This document shows positions 1 to 7,673 of a stretch of DNA of 64,000 nucleotides, piece by piece. The number at the start of each line of letters is the position of its first letter. Within the stretch, counting starts at the first letter, position 1. The stretch lies in the NCBI GenBank assembly GCA_038205395.1, contig JBBRBX010000001.1, positions 1-64,000 on the forward strand, written 5' to 3'. A model generated the notes under the pieces. That model saw only the letters and a program-made list of their open reading frames with translations, searched no databases and was not told the DNA's origin. The translations under genes and the position numbers were made by a program. Origin of the DNA: Fredericiella sp038205395 (lineage in GTDB: Bacteria; Chloroflexota; Anaerolineae; Caldilineales; Caldilineaceae).

Positions 1-472
1 AATGCCCTGTTCTTCCAGACGGCTCAGAAAGAGCGACCACTGTCCCTCATCTTCACTGTCGGCCACCATCCAGTCCAGGATGACCGAACGCTCCGCTTGC
101 GGCCAGATGCCCAGCGCCACCAGGATAGGACGCTTGAAGCGTCCGACCCGAGGACGACGTCGCCCTTTGCGATCCCGATAGACGGCGCCCCAGCACCGTC
201 AGCAAGCTCCGTGCGCGATAGCCGTTACGGCTGAAACGCCAGTTGTCCCGTGTGTGACAGCGTTGGCACTGCCCATCTATCTCCCCTTCACCCGCCCACT
301 TGTCCCGGCGCACATGGAAATCTCGTCCCACCACCGCCGTCGCCACCTCACTCAACCGCTGGTTGATATGCCCGCTCGCCGCTGCCAACAGCGCCGCCTG
401 ACCCGCTGCCATGGCTTCCGCCAGTATGCCCTTGCCGTTGACTTGCCGCCCTTCTTCTCGTACACTTCCCAT
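1..472 (-). pseudogene. Transposase remnant (mutator/IS256-like DDE type), internally deleted
   Basis: The minus strand opens with an ATG at 472 behind a strong AGGAGGT, 9 bases upstream. The N-terminal part has a zinc-knuckle-like stretch (CQRCHTRDNWRFSRNGYRAR) typical of mutator-type transposases. Near 190 the frame breaks: after TVLG the reading jumps to another frame that resumes as DRKGRRRPRVGRFKRPILVA and runs off the left edge through ILDWMVADSEDEGQWSLFLS. That second part looks like the start of a DDE catalytic core. The linker expected between the zinc knuckle and the core is missing, so this is a deletion plus frameshift rather than one sequencing error. The family assignment is by motif recognition only. 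Confidence 0.6.
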
Positions 473-591
473 CAGAGATGACCTCCTGTTCTTCGGTTCC
501 ACATAAACCTGTTCTACAGGATGTCATCTCTTTTTCCAAACTCTTCCACCGAAAGCTGCAACACTACCGTTAGTTGCCTATAGACACTTAG

Positions 592-600
592 TGTTATAAT
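592..600 (+). promoter_or_regulatory. Extended -10 promoter for pfp
   Basis: TGT TATAAT is a perfect -10 hexamer (595-600) with an upstream TG. The best -35 is a weak TTGCCT at 574-579, with a short 15-base spacer. It would give a leader of about 170 bases before the pfp start at 780. Confidence 0.55.
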
Positions 601-616
601 GACTGTACGCGCGGTT

Positions 617-718
617 GGTGCGCCCCGCTTCTCTCCAGCTTTTCGTCACAAGCGCTTCTGCGCCGGTGACGACTTGTCCTTCGGTCACGTTCATGTTGTG
701 CGTGGACGGTGGCGCACC
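617..718 (+). promoter_or_regulatory. Structured 5' leader of pfp
   Basis: GGTGCGCC (617-624) pairs perfectly with GGCGCACC (711-718), closing a domain of about 100 bases. Inside it TCGTCAC (643-649) pairs with GTGACGA (666-672), and GTGAC (666-670) can instead pair with GTCAC (684-688), so two small hairpins exclude each other. The start codon lies 61 bases downstream. Whether this is a switch or chance pairing is open. Confidence 0.3.
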
Positions 719-779
719 CTCCCAAACGAAATTTTATTTTCAATTTGCCGGTCCAAGTCATTTTAAAGGAGTCCACGCA

Positions 780-1946
780 ATGAGAATCGGTGTTTTAACG
801 GGTGGCGGCGATGTCCCCGGCCTAAATCCCTGCATCAAGGCGGTCGTCGACCGCGCCATTGATGAAGGGCACGAGGTTGTTGGTCTGCGGCGTGGGTGGG
901 GCGGTTTGCTGCACCTCAACCCTGAAGACCCCAGCACGTATGAAGATTCCTATCTACGGCTGGACAAGAACCGCGTGCGCACGATCGACCGCACAGGCGG
1001 CACCTTTCTGCACACCAGCCGCACCAATCCCGCCAAAGTAAGACCCAACGACATCCCCAATTTTTTGCTTAACCCCGAAAATGCCGCCATCGACGCCGCC
1101 GACAAGAGCCTGCGCGACTTTACGCCGCATGTGCTCAAGAACCTGGAATTTCTTGGCATCGACCGCTTGATTCCCATTGGCGGCGATGACACGCTCAGCT
1201 TTGGCGAGCGCCTGCACAGTGAAGGTTTCCCCGTGGTGGCCATCCCCAAGACGATGGACAACGACGTCTATGGCACCGACTATTGTATCGGCTTCGGCAC
1301 GGCCGTGACCCGCAGCGTACAGTTTATCCACCAACTGCGCACCAGCACCGGCTCGCATGAGCGCATTGCCGTAGTGGAGTTGTTTGGCCGCAACAGCGGT
1401 GAAACCAGCTTGATCAGTTCGTACCTGGCCAGCGTAGACCGTGCGCTGATTTCGGAAGTGCCCTTTGATGTCGAAAAGCTGGCCAGCCTCGTGCTGAAGG
1501 ACAAAAAAACTAACCCTTCCAATTACGCCATGGTGACGATCAGTGAAGGCGCACACTTCCTCGGTGGGCAGGTCGTGGAGTATGGCGAAGCCGATGCCTA
1601 TGGCCACAAAAAACTGGGCGGCATCGGCCAACTGCTGGGCGAGGCGCTCAAGAAGCTGACCGGCGAAGACATTATTTATCAGCAGGTCTCCTACCTGATG
1701 CGCTCCGGCGCACCCGACGCCTTGGATCTGATGGTCGGCGTTAACTATGCCAACCTGGCCGTGTCACTGATCGCCAGCGGCGTCAGCGGACGTATGGTGG
1801 CGCTGCGCGATGGCACCTACACGCACATTCCTATGAGCACCGTTACCAGCGGCCTTAAGCGCGTAGACGTGAGTGAGTTGTACGACGTCAATGAGTACCG
1901 CCCGAAAGTGCGCCACGTTCTGGGCAAGCCCATGTTCCTTTACTAA
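780..1946 (+). CDS. pfp: 6-phosphofructokinase, pyrophosphate-dependent type
   Basis: This 388-residue protein phosphorylates fructose 6-phosphate at C1 in cytoplasmic glycolysis. The N-terminal phosphate-binding loop reads GVLTGGGDVPGLN. Two discriminating positions favour PPi as donor: GGDD at 134-137, where ATP enzymes usually have GGDG, and PKTMDND at 156-162, where ATP enzymes usually have PGT. PPi-PFKs are generally reversible and save ATP. The ATG at 780 was chosen because AAAGGAG ends 8 bases upstream and the family N terminus begins there; an upstream in-frame start at 615 would add 55 unrelated residues. It has its own extended -10 promoter and a downstream hairpin terminator, and an aldolase gene follows. 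Donor specificity is an inference from two residues. Confidence 0.93.
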   Translation: MRIGVLTGGGDVPGLNPCIKAVVDRAIDEGHEVVGLRRGWGGLLHLNPEDPSTYEDSYLRLDKNRVRTIDRTGGTFLHTSRTNPAKVRPNDIPNFLLNPENAAIDAADKSLRDFTPHVLKNLEFLGIDRLIPIGGDDTLSFGERLHSEGFPVVAIPKTMDNDVYGTDYCIGFGTAVTRSVQFIHQLRTSTGSHERIAVVELFGRNSGETSLISSYLASVDRALISEVPFDVEKLASLVLKDKKTNPSNYAMVTISEGAHFLGGQVVEYGEADAYGHKKLGGIGQLLGEALKKLTGEDIIYQQVSYLMRSGAPDALDLMVGVNYANLAVSLIASGVSGRMVALRDGTYTHIPMSTVTSGLKRVDVSELYDVNEYRPKVRHVLGKPMFLY

Positions 1947-1951
1947 AAAAG

Positions 1952-2024
1952 AGCTGCCCGCCCAGACACGCAGATGCAAAGCCAAAATAGAAAATACAGT
2001 GCGTGTTGCGGTGGGCAGCTTTTC
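1952..2024 (+). terminator. Terminator after pfp
   Basis: AGCTGCCC (1952-1959) pairs with GGGCAGCT (2013-2020), and ACACGC (1966-1971) pairs with GCGTGT (2001-2006) inside it. The outer stem is followed at once by TTTTC. The long loop is unusual, but the stem and T-run are clear. Confidence 0.65.
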
Positions 2025-2064
2025 AGAATCGTCTTTCTCCTGATACCAGGAAAGGAAAACAAAA

Positions 2065-3477
2065 ATGATTTTTGAGTCAACCTATGAACTGCGCCAGAGC
2101 CTCAAGGATGCCGTCAAGGTCTCCGGCGACAAGGTCGAAGTGATTGACCTGCAGAAGCTGCAGGACGGTCTGATCGACGAGTTGGCGCGCAGCGCCACCT
2201 TCGGCACGGAGCCGGTCAAGGCGTTTGCGCGCTGGCTGATCTGGGAGATTGGCCAGTCACTCGGCGCACGCCCGGCCAGCATTCACGAATTCTATATTGG
2301 CCGCGCTAAGGGACTATGGGAGAATCGCACCGTTCCAGCCATGAACATCCGCTTCACGGCCTATGACACCGTGCGCGCGGCCCTGCGCGCAGCCAAGCGC
2401 ACCAATGCCGGCGCTCTGCTCTTTGAGATCGCCCGCAGCGAAATGAGCTACTGCGATCTGCCGCCTGCCGAATACAGTGCAATGGTTATTGCCGCCGCTA
2501 TCAAGGAAGGCTATTTCCATCCGCTGTTTATCCAAGGCGATCACTTCCAGGTGAAGGCTGCTAAATACAAGACCGACCCGGAAGGCGCCATCAAAGAAGT
2601 CAAGGATCTGATCAAGGAAGCGGTTCCGGCCGGTTTCTGGAACATTGACATCGACACCTCGACGCTGGTGACGCTCGAACCGGAGACGCTGGCCGAACAG
2701 CAGAAGCACAACTACGAGCGATCCGCTGAGATCACCCAGTACATCCGCGAACTAGAACCGGCAGGCGTCACCATCAGCCTGGGCGGTGAAATCGGCGAAG
2801 TGGGTGAGAAAAACTCGACGCCGGAAGAGTTGGACGCCTATATGCAGGGCTACGAGACGGCGCTCAAGGCACGCGGCGACTATGCCGGCCTGAGCAAGGT
2901 TTCGGTGCAGACGGGCACCAGTCACGGCGGCATTGTCCTGCCCGATGGCACCATCGCCAAGGTGGCCGTCGATTTCGATACACTCAAGGTGCTGGGCGAG
3001 CGTGCGCGCGAGTATGGCGCCGGCGGCGCAGTGCAGCATGGTGCGTCCACGCTGCCCGAAGACTTCTTCAACAAGTTCCCGGAAGTCGAGACGCTGGAGA
3101 TTCATCTGGCGACCGGCTTTATGAACCTGTTTATGGATCATGCCGCCTTCCCGGCTAAGCTGAGCGAGCAGGTGCACAAGTTCCTGGATGTCGCCGCGGC
3201 CGACGAGCGCAAGCCGAACATGACCGACGCGCAGTTCTATTACAAGTCGCGCAAGAAGGCGCTTGGACCGTTCAAGCCTGAGATGTGGGGACTGAGCGGC
3301 GAGGCCAAAGAAGCACTCTACTGCGCTTTGGAAGAAAAGTTTGCCTTCTTCTATGACATGCTGAACATCACTAACACCCGCGACCTGGTCGACCAGATTG
3401 TGACCAACGTGGACTACCACCAGCCGCGCCCCAAGAGCACACGCGTGGCAGGCGATGATTTGGGCTTGTCCGACTGA
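2065..3477 (+). CDS. fba: Class II aldolase family protein (fructose-bisphosphate aldolase type)
   Basis: A 470-residue cytoplasmic enzyme of the zinc-dependent class II aldolase family, which cleaves fructose 1,6-bisphosphate to the two triose phosphates. The motifs are in family order: QGDHFQ with the catalytic/zinc region, ISLGGEIGEVG, TGTSHGG with a metal-ligand histidine, and QHGAST near the phosphate-binding end. It is about 150 residues longer than the E. coli-type enzyme, with an extra N-terminal region of about 70 residues and a longer C terminus; the same long form recurs in some deep-branching bacteria. The start has AGGAAAGGA upstream. It follows pfp directly, and both carry terminators, so they may be separately expressed glycolytic genes. 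Another ketose bisphosphate substrate is possible. Confidence 0.82.
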   Translation: MIFESTYELRQSLKDAVKVSGDKVEVIDLQKLQDGLIDELARSATFGTEPVKAFARWLIWEIGQSLGARPASIHEFYIGRAKGLWENRTVPAMNIRFTAYDTVRAALRAAKRTNAGALLFEIARSEMSYCDLPPAEYSAMVIAAAIKEGYFHPLFIQGDHFQVKAAKYKTDPEGAIKEVKDLIKEAVPAGFWNIDIDTSTLVTLEPETLAEQQKHNYERSAEITQYIRELEPAGVTISLGGEIGEVGEKNSTPEELDAYMQGYETALKARGDYAGLSKVSVQTGTSHGGIVLPDGTIAKVAVDFDTLKVLGERAREYGAGGAVQHGASTLPEDFFNKFPEVETLEIHLATGFMNLFMDHAAFPAKLSEQVHKFLDVAAADERKPNMTDAQFYYKSRKKALGPFKPEMWGLSGEAKEALYCALEEKFAFFYDMLNITNTRDLVDQIVTNVDYHQPRPKSTRVAGDDLGLSD

Positions 3478-3498
3478 TACAAAGCAAGAGAACACACA

Positions 3499-3534
3499 AC
3501 GGCCTCGGAATCGCAACGATTCCGGGGCCGTTTT
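3499..3534 (+). terminator. Terminator after the aldolase gene
   Basis: A near-perfect hairpin (ACGGCC, CGGAATCG / CGATTCCG, GGCCGT around a CAA loop) is followed by TTTTC, 21 bases after the stop codon. Confidence 0.9.
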
Positions 3535-3571
3535 CATAAAGCGATCCTGTCTCGTAAACGCTTGCATTTTC

Positions 3572-3580
3572 TGCTATGAT
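3572..3580 (+). promoter_or_regulatory. Extended -10 promoter for the ABC exporter operon
   Basis: TGC TATGAT lies 38 bases upstream of the ATPase start. No good -35 sits at the expected distance, as is common for extended -10 promoters. Confidence 0.45.
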
Positions 3581-3618
3581 AGCAATCTTGTTTGAACCGG
3601 TACGCTGCGGGAGAGGAA

Positions 3619-4548
3619 ATGGACACTGCTGTAGCCATTGAAACCACAAATCTGGCAAAACAGTATGGAAATGTAGCCGCCGTAGATGACGTTTCGCTGC
3701 GCGTGGCGCGCGGGGAAATTTATGCCTTTCTCGGCCTCAATGGGGCTGGAAAGACGACAACGATCCGTATGCTGCTGGGTATGATCAAGCCAACCGCAGG
3801 CGCGGTGCGCGTGCTGGGGCAGCCGATCCGCTGGGGCAGCCGCAAGCCGTGGCAGTCGGTCGGCTATCTGGTGGAAACGCCGCATGCTTACCCCGAACTC
3901 AGTGTGCGCGAAAACTTGGAAGTGCTTCGTCGCCTGCGCCCAGGCACACCAGCACAGGCAGTGACGGACATCATCGAACGGTTGGCCCTCTCTTCCTATG
4001 CCGGCCGCAAGGCGGGCACACTTTCGCTGGGCAATCTGCAGCGGCTGGGATTGGCCAAGGCGCTGCTGCACAGCCCGCAGCTCCTGATCCTGGATGAACC
4101 GGCCAACGGGCTGGATCCCGCCGGCATTGTCGAGATTCGCCACTTTCTGTTGAAACTGGCGCGTGAGCAGGGCGTCACTGTTTTTTTGTCCAGCCACATT
4201 TTGGGGGAAGTCTCGCGTCTTGCCCACCGCATCGGCTTTATCCATAACGGGCGGCTGATCCAAGAATTGAATATGGCTGAGCTGGAGCGCAACCGCCGGC
4301 AGCGTCTGCGCATCCGCACGCGCGACAACGAGGCGGGCCGCCTCCTGTTGGCCGGCGGCGGCTACCCGGCTGTGCTCCGAGATGGGGAGATGGAAGTGAC
4401 GGATGCTGCCGCGGTCGAACACCCAGATGAACTGGCTAGACTTCTGGTGCACGGTGGACAGCCACCCACGCTGCTGGCGGTCGAACAGGAAGATTTGGAA
4501 CACTATTTCTTGCGTCTGGTAGGCCTGGATGGAGAGAACGAGCGATGA
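3619..4548 (+). CDS. ABC-2 type transporter ATP-binding protein
   Basis: A 309-residue cytoplasmic ATPase that powers an ABC-2 exporter with the permease encoded next. Walker A is GLNGAGKTT (39-47), the signature is LSLGNLQR near 135-142 and Walker B is LLILDEP (155-161), followed by the H-loop in LSSHIL. The signature is LSLGN rather than LSGGQ, a known variation in this subfamily. About 90 residues follow the nucleotide-binding fold, as in CcmA/BcrA-like exporters. The ATG at 3619 has GGGAGAGG just upstream; a TTG at 3592 would add nine residues. The TGA overlaps the permease ATG by four bases, implying coupled translation. Substrate unknown; lipids, antibiotics and peptides are usual for the family. 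Confidence 0.92.
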   Translation: MDTAVAIETTNLAKQYGNVAAVDDVSLRVARGEIYAFLGLNGAGKTTTIRMLLGMIKPTAGAVRVLGQPIRWGSRKPWQSVGYLVETPHAYPELSVRENLEVLRRLRPGTPAQAVTDIIERLALSSYAGRKAGTLSLGNLQRLGLAKALLHSPQLLILDEPANGLDPAGIVEIRHFLLKLAREQGVTVFLSSHILGEVSRLAHRIGFIHNGRLIQELNMAELERNRRQRLRIRTRDNEAGRLLLAGGGYPAVLRDGEMEVTDAAAVEHPDELARLLVHGGQPPTLLAVEQEDLEHYFLRLVGLDGENER

Positions 4549-5330
4549 GCAATCTGGGTCAAGCCATCTGGGCCGAACTACGCAAGGTGCGTCGCTCCAA
4601 AATGCCGCTGCTGACGGTGTTGGGCTTTGCGCTGGCCCCACTGGCGGGTGGCTTTTTTATGATCATCTTGAAAGACCCGGCGCTCGCCCGCCGCATGGGG
4701 ATGATCAGCACCAAAGCGCAGATTATCGGCGGTGCAGCGGATTGGCCCACCTATCTTGATCTGCTGGCGCAGGCGGTGGCAATCGGCGGCATCTTGCTTT
4801 TCAGCCTGATTGCTAGTTGGGTCTTTGGCCGCGAATATTCGGACCATACGCTCAAGGATCTCTTGGCGCTGCCCACTGCGCGCAGCAGCATCGTATTAGC
4901 CAAATTTATCGTGGTGGCGCTCTGGGCGCTCCTGCTGGCGCTGGTTGTCTACCTGCTTGGCCTTGTCGTAGGCGTCGCTGTCGGTCTGCCGCCTGCGGCA
5001 CCGGGAATCATCCAGCAAGGCACACTGGTGCTGGCGACGGCGGCTCTGCTCACGATTGTCGTCGTCACGCCGATTGCCTTTTTTGCCGGCATTGGTCGCG
5101 GCTATCTTGCCCCTATGGGAGCGGCTCTTCTCTTTGTGGTGCTGGCTCAGATTGTTGCCGCTGCCGGCTGGGGCGAATACTTCCCCTGGTCCATTCCTGC
5201 CCTGAGCGCCGGCATGGCCGGGCCGGAAGGCGCACAGCTAGGCCCCGCCAGTTATCTATTGGTTCTGCTTACCGGCGCAATAGGCGTTTTCGCCACTCTT
5301 GTCTGGTGGGAGTGGGCAGATCATGTATAG
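4545..5330 (+). CDS. ABC-2 type transporter permease
   Basis: A 261-residue integral membrane protein with about six hydrophobic segments (near 22-42, 75-95, 115-145, 160-185, 190-210 and 235-255). It is the channel partner of the preceding ATPase, whose stop codon it overlaps (ATGA). The segment VFGREYSDHTLKDLLALP matches the motif ABC-2 permeases carry between their second and third membrane helices (family knowledge). Substrate not predictable. Confidence 0.9.
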   Translation: MSNLGQAIWAELRKVRRSKMPLLTVLGFALAPLAGGFFMIILKDPALARRMGMISTKAQIIGGAADWPTYLDLLAQAVAIGGILLFSLIASWVFGREYSDHTLKDLLALPTARSSIVLAKFIVVALWALLLALVVYLLGLVVGVAVGLPPAAPGIIQQGTLVLATAALLTIVVVTPIAFFAGIGRGYLAPMGAALLFVVLAQIVAAAGWGEYFPWSIPALSAGMAGPEGAQLGPASYLLVLLTGAIGVFATLVWWEWADHV

Positions 5331-5354
5331 AGCAGGCGAAGAGAAGAGAAGACA

Positions 5355-5894
5355 ATGAACAACCGGGGACCGGCGCAGGCAGCGGCAATTGTTGGTGGGC
5401 TGCTGTGGATCGCCTATGCTATCTTCTTGTATGTTCGCCCAGGAGATACAGCAGCCACGTACCTGACCGGCGCTGCTGCGCTGGCTGGTCTGGCCTTTGC
5501 GCTCCTTGCCACTGTGCGCGTGGTGAGTCTGCCGGTGCAAAGTGTCGGGCGGTTTGGCGTCGCCATGGCATGGATGGCGCTGCTCGCAGCCGCAGCCGCG
5601 GCGATTGGCAGGCTGCTGGAGCAAGACGCATTCGCGGCAAACGCCATGGTCGCCGCTGAAGTTCTGCTGGCGGTGGGCGTGCTGCTGGTCGCTGTCGAAT
5701 CCGCCGGTGCAGAGGCGACCACTGCTTATGCGTCCGCCTTGTTTGTGGTTGGCGCCACCGGGCTTTTGGGGTTAATGGCCCAGGCGCTGGCAGCCACCTT
5801 TGCCTGGATGCTGCCGATTTACGCCGCGCTGGTCATGGCTGTCTATGGCCTGGCGTGGGTGCAATTCGGTGGCCGGCTCTCCCCCCAGCCATAG
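5355..5894 (+). CDS. Hypothetical membrane protein
   Basis: A 179-residue, alanine- and valine-rich protein with five or six predicted membrane helices spread over its length and almost no polar loops. I do not recognise a family. It begins 24 bases after the permease stop behind GAAGAGAAGAGAAG, a purine-rich ribosome binding region, so it probably belongs to the same operon and may be an accessory membrane subunit. Confidence 0.75.
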   Translation: MNNRGPAQAAAIVGGLLWIAYAIFLYVRPGDTAATYLTGAAALAGLAFALLATVRVVSLPVQSVGRFGVAMAWMALLAAAAAAIGRLLEQDAFAANAMVAAEVLLAVGVLLVAVESAGAEATTAYASALFVVGATGLLGLMAQALAATFAWMLPIYAALVMAVYGLAWVQFGGRLSPQP

Positions 5895-5958
5895 TGCACA
5901 AGAAACGGGTCGCCACAGCAGCTCCGCAGCGCGACAATGGGGGGCAGAAAACAGGGCC

Positions 5959-5968
5959 ACTTCCCGAA
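5959..5968 (+). repeat. Dispersed motif, copy 1
   Basis: ACTTCCCGAA, 26 bases upstream of the AraC-alkyltransferase start. Related copies are at 16244, 17906, 23683 and 29022. Confidence 0.45.
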
Positions 5969-5994
5969 CGTTTTGCCGATGGAGTACACAAACG

Positions 5995-6885
5995 ATGAAC
6001 AACGACTACCAGTTAATTGCCGCCGCCATTCGCTATTTGGAAGCCAATTATTGCGACCAGCCGGCGCTGGATGACCTGGCCACCCAATTGGCGATCAGCC
6101 CTTACCACCTGCAGCGGCTGTTCAAACGCTGGGCGGGCATCAGTCCCAAACGCTTTGTACAATTTCTCACGGTCGAACATGCCAAAGAACTGCTGGCGGC
6201 CTCGCACTCGACGCTTGACGCCGCTTACGCAAGCGGGCTTTCCGGCCCGGGCCGCCTGCACGACTTGTTCGTCACTGTGGAGGCCATGACACCGGGCGAA
6301 TTCAAGCTGGGCGGAAGTGGGCTGACCATTACCTACGGTTTTCATGTGACGCCCTTTGGAGAGTGCCTGCTTGCCATCACCGAACGCGGCGTGTGTGGGC
6401 TTACGTTTAACAGCGAAGCCGGCCATGCAGGCGAGGTTGCTGCGCTGCATGAACGCTGGCCGGCTGCGCATCTGGTGGAAAACCCGCAGGCAACGGCCCT
6501 CGTCATTGACCGCATTTTTGCACCAAGCGCGACGCACTCGCCGGCATCTTTAGCGTCAACCAGCACCGCGCCGCTGCGCCTGCTGCTGGCAGGCACCAAT
6601 TTTCAGGTTAAGGTGTGGGAGGCTTTGCTGCGCGTACCGCCCGGCAGCGTATGCAGCTATGCGGATATCGCGCAATGTCTTGGCCGGCCGAGCGCCGCAC
6701 GCGCCGTCGGTGGGGCAGTGGGGGCTAACGCCATCGCCTACCTGATTCCCTGCCACCGTGTCATTCGTAAGAGCGGTGTGATCAAAGACTACCGCTGGGG
6801 ATCGACACGCAAAAAGGCAATGTTAGGTTGGGAGGCGGCGCAGATGGAAAATGCAGATTATTCCGTATACGCCACAGCCCCATAA
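5995..6885 (+). CDS. AraC-type regulator fused to methylated-DNA--protein-cysteine methyltransferase (Ada-like)
   Basis: A 296-residue fusion. Residues about 5-105 form an AraC-family double helix-turn-helix (LDDLATQLAISPYHLQRLFK; WAGISPKRF). Residues about 110-280 form an O6-alkylguanine-DNA alkyltransferase ending in the active-site PCHRV, with the acceptor at Cys253, preceded by the DNA-binding RPSAARAVGGAVGAN. It repairs O6-alkylguanine by transferring the alkyl group to itself. It resembles the C-terminal two thirds of E. coli Ada but lacks the N-terminal zinc/Cys domain that senses methylphosphotriesters, so how its DNA binding is activated is unclear. The ATG at 5995 has GGAG ten bases upstream. 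Its 3' end overlaps the convergent MEMO gene by 28 bases. Confidence 0.88.
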   Translation: MNNDYQLIAAAIRYLEANYCDQPALDDLATQLAISPYHLQRLFKRWAGISPKRFVQFLTVEHAKELLAASHSTLDAAYASGLSGPGRLHDLFVTVEAMTPGEFKLGGSGLTITYGFHVTPFGECLLAITERGVCGLTFNSEAGHAGEVAALHERWPAAHLVENPQATALVIDRIFAPSATHSPASLASTSTAPLRLLLAGTNFQVKVWEALLRVPPGSVCSYADIAQCLGRPSAARAVGGAVGANAIAYLIPCHRVIRKSGVIKDYRWGSTRKKAMLGWEAAQMENADYSVYATAP

Positions 6886-7673
6886 CCCACTACCTCACGC
6901 TGCGAGCCGCAGGTGTCGCCTGAATTGGCATAAGCAAGCAGATTTGGCTTCCAGCCCAACCGCTCGGCAAGGTGCATCAAGCACAGAATGGGCAGCAGGC
7001 CGCACGCTTCACCGGCATTGACCGCCTGCATATTCCCGGTTGCCAAAGCTTTGAGCAGGGCATGATCCGAAATAATGGCGTCCTGATACGGATGATAATG
7101 GCTCAGATCGGAACTGACGATGACTAAATCCTGCGGATGCTGAACAAGCAGGGGCTGCAGATCCGTCGCCACAACTTGCGGATCTGCGCCATCGTCAAAC
7201 AGCATGGGTGCAATACGCGCGCCGGCCAACGTCTGCTGCAGAAAGGGCAACTGCACCTCCAACCCGTGCTCAGGCGCATGGGCGGCATCATCCACGCGAT
7301 ACTGGCCGCCCAGCGCGGCCAGATGAGCCACCCGCTCACGATCCACCTCCACCACGCCCAGCGGCGTGGCCATACCGGCTGCGCTTGTCAAGCCGACTCC
7401 GTGCACCGGTTTCCAATGTGCCGGACCAAGCAAATAAACAGTGCGTTGGGACGCGTCCGGCAGGCTGGACAGCGCCGCATAGGCCGCCGCCGCCACTTCG
7501 CCGCTGCACGCATAGCCGGCGTGGGGGACGATCAATGCCCGCACTTGCGCCGGCTTGCTCGGTTTGACCTGCGCCAGCAGCCGTTGCACTGTCGCTGCCA
7601 ACGCATCAGCCTTGGCTGGATAGAAGCGGCCCGCCACTGCCGGCGGACGCACTATAGCATCTAACAGTATCAT
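6858..7673 (-). CDS. amrB: AmmeMemoRadiSam system protein B (MEMO family)
   Basis: A 271-residue member of the MEMO family, related in fold to class III extradiol dioxygenases. Family features are RPPAVAGRFYP at the N terminus, IVPHAGY at 48-54, LLGPAHW, the LEVQLPFLQ stretch and SSDLSHY. These proteins are encoded with a radical SAM protein and an AMMECR1 protein; the shared function is not settled. The ATG at 7673 overlaps the upstream radical SAM stop (ATGA) and has GGGGAG six bases away. An ATG at 7679 is too close to that site. I found no AMMECR1 gene in the window. The 3' end runs 28 bases into the convergent AraC-alkyltransferase gene. Confidence 0.9.
   Translation of the reverse strand: MILLDAIVRPPAVAGRFYPAKADALAATVQRLLAQVKPSKPAQVRALIVPHAGYACSGEVAAAAYAALSSLPDASQRTVYLLGPAHWKPVHGVGLTSAAGMATPLGVVEVDRERVAHLAALGGQYRVDDAAHAPEHGLEVQLPFLQQTLAGARIAPMLFDDGADPQVVATDLQPLLVQHPQDLVIVSSDLSHYHPYQDAIISDHALLKALATGNMQAVNAGEACGLLPILCLMHLAERLGWKPNLLAYANSGDTCGSQREVVGYGAVAYTE

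Noticed and set aside
2752..3567. 271-codon minus-strand frame opposite the aldolase
   Set aside because: Runs across the aldolase terminator and lacks any family motif.
4817..5659. 280-codon plus-strand frame overlapping the permease and the next membrane gene
   Set aside because: Cys/Arg-rich out-of-frame translation without hydrophobic pattern; it spans two real genes.
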